Below, one piece after another: positions 60,101 to 64,000 of a stretch of DNA of 64,000 nucleotides. Under the pieces are notes generated by a model. That model saw only the letters and a list, made by a program, of their open reading frames with translations, searched no databases and was not told the DNA's origin. The DNA comes from Enoplolaimus lenunculus. Lineage: Eukaryota > Nematoda > Enoplea > Enoplida > Thoracostomopsidae. Within the stretch, counting starts at the first letter, position 1; each line of letters opens with the position of its first letter. The stretch covers positions 1 through 64,000 of the forward strand of contig JASANG010002964.1 in NCBI GenBank assembly GCA_030248215.1, in the 5' to 3' direction. A program made the position numbers and the translations under genes.

Positions 60101-63100
60101 TCCTTGTCATTGACACAATGCAAGTTTTCCGTTCCTGCTTCTGCTGGTGTCGGTGTTTGACCAGCCCGAAAAGATCGCGTTCGTCGTCTGGCGTCGCGTT
60201 CCGCGAAGCGTTGGCAAGGCTTAGTAATGCCGAGTGTCTTGTAAGTGTGTCCGCGTTTTGGACGGCCTGTTTCGCTCGGTTCCACGTTTCTTCGACTGTT
60301 GTGAATTCAGTTAGTTGTATGCGAAGGGGAAACACCACCAATTGATGCGCGGTGGACCTGTGCGCTTATCCAGCTATTTGGGTATTTTGATGTGCAGAAC
60401 CGCGATGATAGGGTTGTGTTATGTTGCAATCGTCTGGTATGGCACGGCCTTTACTTTGGTCGCAGTGAACAAGTGCTGGCGTCACACAAGGATGAAGTCA
60501 ATTTGTGAGTGTTGTTGCTACTGTAGTACGTCAGCAGTTGCCTCAGCCGTTTCATGAACCATGTTTGGGTGAAGACGAGATCTTACGAGTCGGAGAAATC
60601 GGTGATGCGCTCGCCATCTTCGTTTTGCTGACCGTCGTATCCTTTGCCTTCGTGGCGTCGATTGCTATCTCCGCAGTCTCGCCGACGTTGCCTTTTGAAG
60701 TTTCCATCTTCAGCGGGGACGTTGCGAGTGAGGCTGTCCTCCATTTTAGAATGCGTCCTCCTCAATGTCTCTTCTCCAGGTTGGAGTGTTCGCTCTGTGG
60801 TGACGATGGTGATATCCTTGATCCGGTCATAGTAGCGGTTTACCTCCTTGAATGCTTCGCGGCATCGCTCGGAGACGGCGATACCTACGCCATTACAAGT
60901 GCGCGTGCTCCCATAGTAGAGGAGCTTGTAACCATTGTTGCCTTGTTCTCGCTCCATACCATAGGCCTTTGCATCGCTCCATCTGGTTTCTTGCAATGTG
61001 TAGATGTCAATTTGCCTTTTTCGTAGCATCTTCTTTAGTTCTTCGGTGTTGCCAGTTAGCGTTCCAATGTTCAGGGTTGCAGCATGGATCTACCCGTCGG
61101 TTGCGTTTTTTTCTTTCCCTCGTAAATTTCTCTACAGAACCGGGCGTCGAACTCAGTGACTGGTCACACGTCAGGTGCTAAATCCACAAACTAATTTTAA
61201 TTTGCGCATTAATCTTGCAATTTGATTTTTTTGCATGCAAGTGGTAATTTCTGTTTTTGTTAAGCACCGGTTGCTAAATATAAACACCAACATCTTTGAT
61301 ATAATGCAATATTATATATACGTAACAATTTTTTATACGTTACATATGTGAACTAAAACAGTCGTTTCAGCTTGATTAATTGCGATTTATTTAATGTACG
61401 TATTTTTAACGTAGTTTATAGGTGTTGAAAGAAAATATTGAAGATTGTGTCGTTCGTTTAACTGGCGAGAAACCGCACCAACAACACCACCACAATCATC
61501 ATCATCATCATCATAGACATCACACGAATTTCAAAACCAGAAATTCAGGCGGCCTTGCCACTGGTTCACCTACTCAACCATTGTCGCCAGACTCAAACGT
61601 TACATCACCCCTGTCATTTTTAACAAGCCCACGATCTGAGAATGCTGCGGTATGTGTGTTGCCGAAGGTTGAAAGTTTAGTGGCTTAGTGTTTGAGGTTT
61701 GGTAAGCTTTTGGGTTGGTTTATCGTCAACAAAAAGTATAATTTAGTGGAGTGCAATAAAAAACCTTGACACCGCACAGGGCAAAACTAGAAACTCGACA
61801 GTTCAACAACTAGGTTTGTGACAGAATATTGTTTAACACGATAATGCATATGACGTCGTATTAAGTAGGTATATAATTTGATAGTCGTATCTGCAAAGTG
61901 TTGCTGTTTTGTGGTGGCAACGCGACCAGAAATTGTTAATAAGCGTGAGGCCATGAAGATTTTGGAGGTGAATGTGAAATTTTTCGACACATGGAATTGT
62001 CCAAGGGAGCGCAAAAATGTCTACCGGTGCAGCACCTGCCGTCTTGTCGCGTAGTTATGGACACCGTTTTGTGATTATACTAAATTAACTTACGAGTTTT
62101 TGCAGGACTCTCCCATCGTCCGCTCAAGATCAAATACACAAACAGAAAATTCGATCGTTACAAAAACCAGTGACAGTGCAGTTGACGAAGCAAATGAAGG
62201 CAAACTACTACAGGTGCCATCCAAACGCGTACCAGTTGCATGCCAGAAACTGTGTGACCAAAAGGATTCCCAACTCAGGGTGCGATACTGTGCTTAAACG
62301 AAATGTTGTTACCGTTTGTGTGCAGTTTTTAAAGCATTTTTATACATCTTGGAATATTTTGATTAATAGTGTTTTAAACACGTGTAAGTCGAAAACTAAG
62401 CTAAGACATGACAGGTTTAATAATGAGACGTTCATATAAAAACTCAGAAACGAACCAATAGTTCAGAAATATCAGACGATATGAATTCAAACCTTTGGAA
62501 AAATTAAGAATTTTACGTAATACTGTTAGTTATCAATGGTTCCAGTATTAGGCTATTGTTAAAATTTTGGTAGGTAACTTAGTGATTCGCCATGCATTAG
62601 GGTATTCAATATTCGCTACCTGTTTTAGAGCCAAAAGCTTATCGGCCGTGTTGTGTGCGAAGCTGATATTAAGCCTCATGTACAAATCTTTCACAGACGT
62701 GCCCAATTTCGATGGATGAAGCTTGAAAAACGTTTAGGTTCGCTCAGTTAAAAGCTAATTATGGTGTTTTCAAGTTGTTAATTCCTAAAGCAACTTAAGT
62801 AAATTGTAGACAGTGTTGTATTTTGTCTATCGTTCTGTCAATTCGGCGTTCAGATTGCGATATGAGGTAAAGTAAAAATTAACAGTGACTGATGTTGAAA
62901 CTGTCGAACAATTAATGTTTGTCCGGTCTTAACACAAACTTTACATGGACCCAAGTAAAGTTTAATTCTTGTCAAAGGCAGTGACACTTATGATGATCAG
63001 GCGGCGTCTTTAGTGGTGCAAACACCGTATTTTTTACGAATTGAACTTAAACTACACCTGAAACTTAAAACATATCAGCGAGTGTACTGTACGTTCAAGG

Positions 63101-64000
63101 GTGGGTTGACAATTTGTCGCAGAACTTTAGTAGGGAATACTTCTAGTAGTTGACAGCGCACAGTGCGCGCTGTGAAATTCGTAACTGTATTGATGGTCGA
63201 AAGTAGTATACCGTCGTTAATTTTGACATTTTCTTTGCTCGATTAAATTGTTTCAGGATGTGGGGCCTCAGGAGAAGTTTGGCAAGCAATGAACACTGAC
63301 AAACATTTACTGATGGCAATGAAAGTGATCCCGTTGGATAAGCTATCAATGAGCACACAAAAGCTTCACATTTTGCTTGATGAAATTGAAAATTTTCAAA
63401 AAATCAAACACCGCAACTTGGTTCAGTATTACGGCACCGAAATTCATAATGTAAGCATTGACCTAATGTTTAATGAGGGGTCATTTTTGTTTGTTTTTGA
63501 CGGATTTCTCCGACGTTCGCTTGATTTAGTGCTTATTTTGATGTGGCGGTCTTTGCGAGTTTTAGTAAACTGCAAAAATTTATTTCGTCGTTTGTTTACT
63601 GACTGGCCGGCCCAAAGTTGATGTGTAATTTCGGTGAATAGTAAAATCTACTAAGAAGTTGTTATGTCGGTTTTTGTACAAAGCCAGTTGTGTTTTGGTT
63701 TTCTTAATTATTTACTATTCTTAAAATTACCTTTTATAATACATATTTCAAGACCATTTTTGTCTCCACACTATTTTTAAATGTATAATGGAGCATTATC
63801 CCAATTTAATAATTTAAATTTTTGTATATTATCGATCTATATAACAGGGTACAGCCGGAATTACAATTTTCCGAAACCGGAAACGGAAAATACATGCCAC
63901 CAAAAATTCATTTTAATTTTATTTTTTACTACATTATTGGTGAAATAACTCTAGTTGCAGATAGGTATTCACTTTATCTGCTGGATTTTAGATCTTTATA
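39147..64000 (+). CDS. MAP3K4: MEKK4/MAP3K4-like protein kinase gene, 5' end and interior, continues past the window
   Basis: A serine/threonine MAP kinase kinase kinase of the MEKK4 family, which phosphorylates MAP2Ks of the p38 and JNK pathways in the cytoplasm. I find 32 exons, listed separately, adding to about 1,990 residues before the window ends; human MEKK4 is about 1,600 in all. Blocks recalled from the human protein recur in order: an aromatic PYFELLWVHLQ block, the SLYPHT..WYNVTR block, the MNLPSLLPSYL block, the ALTFAKVLRTDLEI block, the IQAYNFAFE block, the GKGTRPTWAF block, and finally RWMKLEKRLG leading into the glycine loop. Extra length lies in poorly conserved acidic, Ser- and His-rich inserts. 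Phases agree at all listed junctions from 42278 on. The link from exon 2 to 42278 is incomplete. Introns not listed separately hold nothing I recognise. The kinase catalytic loop lies right of the window. Confidence 0.85.
39360..39454 (+). CDS. MAP3K4: MAP3K4-like exon 2
   Basis: Acceptor TTAATTTAG; continues phase 1 as GNGTANGYRLSYRAGLRYRG and ends at ATG|GTAAGC in phase 0. Arginine-rich and not recognisably conserved. Confidence 0.5.
40149..40332 (+). CDS. Possible MAP3K4-like exon, unconfirmed
   Basis: Reads TDYILVLNRKNPGSYDRSSD, then RFIDIFHAQTLVGKVQ and a donor CAG|GTGATT. A phase 0 entry at AG 40147-40148 fits exon 2, although the preceding tract is not pyrimidine-rich. Its phase 0 exit does not fit the next certain exon, so another small exon or a different gene model is needed. 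Confidence 0.35.
40716..41250 (-). CDS. Unidentified minus-strand open-frame cluster inside a plus-strand intron
   Basis: On the minus strand, protein-like segments follow one another in changing frames: SEFNCVNVNDNPKHVLNCDE with ELGLQSRKYSMGG (41215-41045), RRLIATRRTVRYIPFKR, VKSDDLDWFNFHPIRLTNYR, and a last 70-codon frame with GGFGLWGKPSKNIAAWLAA, ending acidic at a stop at 40716. The shifts fall at short runs (GGG, AAAA, TTT). Either small introns of about 40-85 bases or a decayed gene would explain them. Not recognised; plus-strand frames here look non-coding. Confidence 0.3.
42278..42413 (+). CDS. MAP3K4: MAP3K4-like exon, basic N-terminal block
   Basis: Acceptor TTCTTGCAG, enters in phase 1. 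KKTSRNRRKKTQQIERRERR is strongly basic and helical, like the human segment around TTERDRKKN. Donor CCA|GTAAGT, phase 2. Confidence 0.7.
42544..42603 (+). CDS. MAP3K4: MAP3K4-like exon, SELVAFRSTGFWFE
   Basis: Acceptor CCTTGCCAG, phase 2 entry. Proposed donor GC|GTTACC (weak) gives a 63-base intron and removes an in-frame TAG at 42647-42649. Exon end is the least certain point here. Confidence 0.5.
42667..42879 (+). CDS. MAP3K4: MAP3K4-like exon, RRYMTTLRLYLSS
   Basis: Acceptor ACTTCCAG. NRRYMTTLRLYLSSAHPISG corresponds to the human KFFETLRLLLKL block. The donor CACAG|GTGTGT leaves phase 2. Confidence 0.7.
42938..43029 (+). CDS. MAP3K4: MAP3K4-like exon, proline/glycine-rich
   Basis: A 58-base intron ending CCTCTGGGGAG restores the frame: SPLLGGFPPLGQSPEARFAP. 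An acceptor at 42901 would also keep frame but needs a 22-base intron. Donor ACAG|GTTGAG, phase 1. Confidence 0.5.
43117..43160 (+). CDS. MAP3K4: MAP3K4-like small exon
   Basis: GC-rich island between acceptor TTGCCAACAG and donor ATG|GTCAGT. Enters in phase 1 as V then SPGDASYSVRTLRM, exits phase 0, which fits both neighbours. Confidence 0.45.
43790..44239 (+). CDS. MAP3K4: MAP3K4-like exon, Gly/His/Ser-rich insert
   Basis: Uses the acceptor CATATCTTTTGGAG (43789) for phase 0; the stronger-looking TTTTCAG at 43767 would need phase 2. 150 codons, starting LGDRNMRREDGKWIGFGGRG, low complexity after that with HRHSHGRGGHNYG. Donor CCG|GTAAGT. Confidence 0.6.
44464..44538 (+). CDS. MAP3K4: MAP3K4-like exon, PYFELLWVHLQ
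   Basis: 25 codons, NPIFLQFDDNAITVPYFELL then WVHLQ, matching the human SNELIWLELQ block. Phase 0 at both ends, donor CAG|GTAAAC. Confidence 0.75.
45151..45418 (+). CDS. MAP3K4: MAP3K4-like exon, AWKCGRRLDS
   Basis: Continues the conserved block directly (human QAWHAGRTINDQD). AMLIDMRQKVSSIFEEIETF corresponds to the human ARQAIPDIINEILTF. Donor TCAG|GTAAGT, phase 1. Confidence 0.8.
45774..46024 (+). CDS. MAP3K4: MAP3K4-like exon ending in a GC donor
   Basis: Acceptor TAATTTCAG, phase 1 entry, Gln-rich start (ENVQQQQHQKQP), ends ERQWIALKQ in phase 0. The next exon continues only if the donor is CAG|GCAAGT, a GC-AG intron. Confidence 0.7.
46494..46688 (+). CDS. MAP3K4: MAP3K4-like exon, ESLYPHT block
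   Basis: VHTLLSKYDQLESLYPHTKS and ILQIWYNVTRTLCSKIKQVG match the human YIEALYPSL and LCLWLNITKDLNQKLR blocks. Acceptor GAGTTTTAG, donor AAG|GTTAGA, phase 0. Confidence 0.85.
47032..47185 (+). CDS. MAP3K4: MAP3K4-like exon, GWPNIDYSSP
   Basis: AISVCGWPNIDYSSPQISPA matches the human LSDIGWPVFEIPSPRPS. Acceptor CATTTTAG, donor AAAG|GTATGA, phase 1. Confidence 0.8.
47476..48200 (+). CDS. MAP3K4: MAP3K4-like exon, longest in the gene
   Basis: About 242 codons, phase 1 in and phase 0 out (CGAAAG|GTAGAC). DVYEYFVERSLKRSKGMGIV with LCRLGKLTGDVLEQVRQIYH corresponds to the human SIYRPFVDKALKQMGLRKL block. The flanks are Ser/Thr-rich and end in a basic KMKRGRK. Confidence 0.85.
48455..49716 (+). mobile_element. 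Family C-like composite element in an intron
   Basis: GGCTGCAAAGTGGAACTGG with ATCGTAATTG at the left and GATCGGAATCGAAATCGGAA with TCCGATTGCATCCCG at the right resemble degenerate, inward-facing family C ends. The sequence between includes an orphan open frame (48998-49198). Boundaries are approximate. Confidence 0.4.
48998..49198 (+). other. Orphan open frame in the intron
   Basis: Protein-like reading IAIDYLHDSAILPHNPASKF then FTSLTNLYVHGTDVTVALS, closed by TAA at 49196. It has an acceptor-like CTGCAG upstream but no donor before its stop, so it does not fit between the phase 0 exons on either side. Family not recognised. Confidence 0.25.
49832..50002 (+). CDS. MAP3K4: MAP3K4-like exon, Ser/Thr/Pro-rich
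   Basis: INEKVHRNTGQLLLSVPSRL, then low-complexity sequence. Phase 0, donor CAG|GTGAGC. Reading through the donor adds 34 codons and a stop at 50105-50107, a possible retained-intron form. Confidence 0.65.
50312..50533 (+). CDS. MAP3K4: MAP3K4-like exon, MNLPSLLPSYLFL block
   Basis: MNLPSLLPSYLFLVRVPLDL and HHWLKLRIKQVPIG match the human MDLPSFEPAFLVLCRVLL and CLKLRLEQRPAG. Acceptor TTATTTTAG, donor CAG|GTAAGG, phase 0 throughout. Confidence 0.9.
50534..51641 (+). other. Intron, nothing recognised
   Basis: A 61-codon plus-strand frame at 50973 is not part of the gene: the flanking exons already join across the conserved IKQ-L(V/I) boundary. Confidence 0.5.
51642..51800 (+). CDS. MAP3K4: MAP3K4-like exon, AREVLESAVAVKWFYHERV
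   Basis: 53 codons between acceptor TAATGTTTTAG and donor ACG|GTTGGT. LIIDAREVLESAVAVKWFYH matches the human LVRECKEVLKGGLLMKQYY; ends DDIYQLFT. Has no methionine, so a start-codon-based search would miss it. Confidence 0.85.
52133..52284 (+). CDS. MAP3K4: MAP3K4-like exon, YLEYVHQWIAYYQ
   Basis: KYLEYVHQWIAYYQ matches the human VYFDYMRSWIQMLQQ and EQWRFAKRVAIHIRDGETEA matches EEEWNFTKEITHYIRGGEAQ. Read through the inner GTAATT at 52176 because the frame and homology continue. Donor TTTTG|GTGAGG, phase 2. Confidence 0.85.
52426..52841 (+). CDS. MAP3K4: MAP3K4-like exon, KLLGNIADFL and polar insert
   Basis: Starts CAMAQKLLGNIADFLDNEAD (human KLFCDIAGMLL), then a Ser/Asp-rich insert. Donor AGCG|GTCAGT, phase 1. 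Reading on past it ends at a stop at 52934, so the donor is needed. Confidence 0.8.
53326..53515 (+). CDS. MAP3K4: MAP3K4-like exon, acidic tract
   Basis: Phase 1 entry. Ser-rich then a run of Asp/Glu (about 53439-53495, GAY codons), ending FGGLFNE with donor GA|GTAAGT, phase 2. The run is absent from the human protein as I recall it. Confidence 0.75.
53815..54013 (+). CDS. MAP3K4: MAP3K4-like exon, RALTFAKVLRTDLEI
   Basis: LIVEAQGRCLRALTFAKVLR matches the human LFHEARERASKALGFAKMLR, among the best matches here. Acceptor CCCTTTAG, donor ATG|GTAAGT, phase 0 exit. Confidence 0.9.
54360..54511 (+). CDS. MAP3K4: MAP3K4-like exon, LIFVPSEIANDDAYV
   Basis: LNIDFLIFVPSEIANDDAYV and LLLNVTCGR match the human LQMFVPDTLAEEKSIILQLLNAAAGK. 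Acceptor GTTTTTAAG, donor GAGG|GTGAAT, phase 2. Confidence 0.85.
54647..54738 (+). repeat. 46-base perfect tandem duplication in an intron
   Basis: Two identical adjacent units beginning TAACTATAACGTTGAATG. Absence of differences points to a very recent event, or an assembly artefact. Confidence 0.9.
54881..55046 (+). CDS. MAP3K4: MAP3K4-like exon, HLLLYKCDNR to VRQKRT
   Basis: HLLLYKCDNREAAMTKWLGP (human AYLLLTKHGDRARDSEDSWG) and CDTAWVVVDGVRQKRT (human DNLLLVVMQSAHLTIQRK). Acceptor TTTGTTGCAG, donor ACG|GTAATT, phase 0. Confidence 0.85.
55261..56166 (+). mobile_element. Family C element, long copy in an intron
   Basis: Left end CAGGGTGCGACCGGATGTCC, right end GATCCGGTCGCACGTTG, with CCGGATACCGGAT-type blocks near both. 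Minus-strand frames at 55533-55186 and 56013-55723 are not similar to any transposase I know. Confidence 0.65.
56334..56625 (+). mobile_element. Family H element with long inverted repeats
   Basis: Left GCAGAATTAAATGCGCAG with GCAATTGCGTCTAGGTCGCGG, right GGAACGCGACCGCGATTGCACTTAATTCTG. The repeats pair with several mismatches. CGATCGCGGTTAT-type motifs recur inside. Only one copy was noticed in this window. Confidence 0.55.
56724..56849 (+). CDS. MAP3K4: MAP3K4-like exon, STIIDQINSLFNR
   Basis: 42 codons, phase 0. STIIDQINSLFNRNTFEIRN sits where human has AFQQSIEGLMTLCQEQ, a weak match. Acceptor CATGGCAG and donor TCC|GTATGT; a Ser-rich second half. Confidence 0.6.
57553..57714 (+). CDS. 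MAP3K4: MAP3K4-like exon, GVIAKSMLEMK
   Basis: KSLSCEFIVKVDQQCSCHGV then IAKSMLEMK, against human PVIAKALQQLK. Acceptor TATGTTTTAG, donor AAG|GTAAGT, phase 0. Confidence 0.8.
57927..58076 (+). CDS. MAP3K4: MAP3K4-like exon, VIQAYNFAFE
   Basis: LNALKIRQKIVDWVSDVQRE and FRNVCFHTVIQAYNFAFE match human ALELCNRISNAIDRV and YYREAMIQGYNFGFE. Acceptor TGTTTTAAG, donor GAA|GTATGT, phase 0. Confidence 0.9.
58222..58355 (+). CDS. MAP3K4: MAP3K4-like exon, FAHMWMDYVL...GKGTRP
   Basis: REFAHMWMDYVLRHAEKGKG matches the human ISFARKWMNYVLTKCESGRG very closely. Acceptor TTACTTCAG, donor AC|GTAAGT, phase 2. Confidence 0.92.
58587..58668 (+). CDS. MAP3K4: MAP3K4-like exon, TWAFHGLKFLE
   Basis: TWAFHGLKFLECTSDPQFSR matches human RWATQGFDFLQAIEPAFISA. 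Donor AAG|GTCAGT, phase 0. Confidence 0.9.
58749..58925 (+). mobile_element. Family C element, truncated
   Basis: GGGTGCAACCGGAATTAC, then GAAAAATTCATTTTATTTTTC and ATTATTGGCGAAATAAC. The same order recurs at 63847, so these two form a subfamily. Confidence 0.6.
59010..61190 (-). mobile_element. Broken RTE-type LINE (endonuclease plus reverse transcriptase)
   Basis: Minus-strand non-LTR retrotransposon of about 2.2 kb in an intron, opposite to the host gene. From its 5' side: apurinic-type endonuclease with NVGTLTGN and LQETRW (about 61080-60950) and GVGIAVSERCREAF; reverse transcriptase motif FDLEKAFDRVPHELIW (about 60020-59970); ADYVFLASAHKSDLEKLVQ near the catalytic box, where the second aspartate of YADD is missing; and the C-terminal YRASIRLVALYGADRW with MLRWISGITRIDHVRNDDIR (59480-59023). 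An internal deletion follows the endonuclease, and the frame is broken repeatedly with stops (for example after ELVRCV), so it cannot move itself. It resembles RTE elements common in nematodes and other invertebrates. Confidence 0.85.
61422..61649 (+). CDS. MAP3K4: MAP3K4-like exon with a histidine run
   Basis: VLKENIEDCVVRLTGEKPHQ matches human LMNECIGHVIGKPHSP. A His-rich stretch (CAY codons, about 61476-61523) follows, then Ser/Pro-rich sequence. Acceptor GTTTATAG, donor GCG|GTATGT, phase 0. Confidence 0.85.
62106..62279 (+). CDS. MAP3K4: MAP3K4-like exon before the kinase domain
   Basis: DSPIVRSRSNTQTENSIVTK, ending VACQKLCDQKDSQLR, where human has SVRLFEEKRYREMRR. Acceptor TTTTTGCAG, donor AGG|GTGCGA, phase 0. 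Confidence 0.75.
62629..62737 (+). CDS. MAP3K4: MAP3K4-like exon entering the kinase domain
   Basis: SQKLIGRVVCEADIKPHVQI then RRAQFRWMKLEKRLG, equal to human NIIGQVCDTP..VTFKWQRGNKIG. Donor TTAG|GTTCGC, phase 1, splitting the first glycine codon of the nucleotide loop. No usable ATG, so easily missed. Confidence 0.85.
63257..63450 (+). CDS. MAP3K4: MAP3K4-like exon: kinase N lobe
   Basis: Glycine loop GCGASGEVWQAMNT, the ATP-binding lysine in LLMAMKVIPLDK, the helix C glutamate in LLDEIENFQKIKHRN, and NLVQYYGTEIHN (human NLVRYFGVELH). Donor AAT|GTAAGC, phase 0. The next exon is not in the window. Confidence 0.92.
63451..63846 (+). other. Intron after the kinase N-lobe exon
   Basis: No exon resembling the expected hinge region (YIFMEYC-like) was found before the right edge. 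The open frame merely reads through the donor. Confidence 0.6.
63847..64000 (+). mobile_element. Family C element, left part, cut by the window edge
   Basis: CAGGGTACAGCCGGAATTAC, then CCGAAACCGGAAACGGAAAA and CATTATTGGTGAAATAAC, same subfamily as 58749. Confidence 0.6.

Noticed and set aside
60505-61181. Plus-strand frames of 109-173 codons
   Set aside because: They are antisense to the endonuclease part of the LINE, which has clear motifs on the minus strand.
1-64000. CRISPR arrays, operons, ribosome binding sites, rRNA or LTR-bearing elements
   Set aside because: None seen. The intron-rich gene structure is that of an animal nucleus, and no long terminal repeats or capsid or envelope motifs were noticed.

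Overview
The window looks like a piece of an AT-rich, repeat-dense, intron-rich animal genome. A nematode is the best guess. TTAGGC/GCCTAA hexamers, the nematode telomere motif, recur inside a small dispersed element. All three genes whose start I can place have a 3' splice-site-like sequence 4 to about 52 bases before the ATG, as expected if mRNAs receive a spliced leader. A broken RTE-type LINE is also present. The phylum is inference; no rRNA, tRNA or mitochondrial sequence was found to fix it.

Layout. (1) Bases 1-390: the 5' coding exon of an unidentified minus-strand gene that leaves the window. (2) About 0.6-19.6 kb: mostly intergenic, with short inverted-repeat elements, one minisatellite, one orphan minus-strand exon (7431-7574) and decayed coding-like fragments (11.2-11.8 kb and 18.1 kb). 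(3) 19.67-22.39 kb: a short or broken gene with an N-terminal RING finger (copy A). (4) 27.8-33.4 kb: its full-length relative (copy B), four phase-compatible exons giving a predicted protein of about 790 residues: RING finger, short coiled coil, linker, then a long leucine-rich-repeat-like domain. I know of no named family with this order. (5) 33.4-39.1 kb: nested mobile elements and a degenerate minisatellite. (6) 39.15 kb to the right edge: one large plus-strand gene, an orthologue of the MAP kinase kinase kinase MEKK4/MAP3K4. I reconstructed 32 exons by reading frame, splice sites, phase and resemblance to the vertebrate protein as I remember it. The window ends inside its kinase domain.

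Function. The MAP3K4-like gene would encode a stress-responsive activator of the p38/JNK branch. The RING-LRR gene looks like a ubiquitin ligase in which the RING recruits E2 and the repeats choose a substrate. The two need not be related functionally; they are simply neighbours on the same strand. The most novel item is the RING-coiled-coil-LRR gene with its partial upstream duplicate. The LRR exon encodes no methionine over about 549 codons, so it cannot be a separate gene that starts in that exon. Exon coordinates come from hand reading of splice sites; no alignment or RNA evidence was available.
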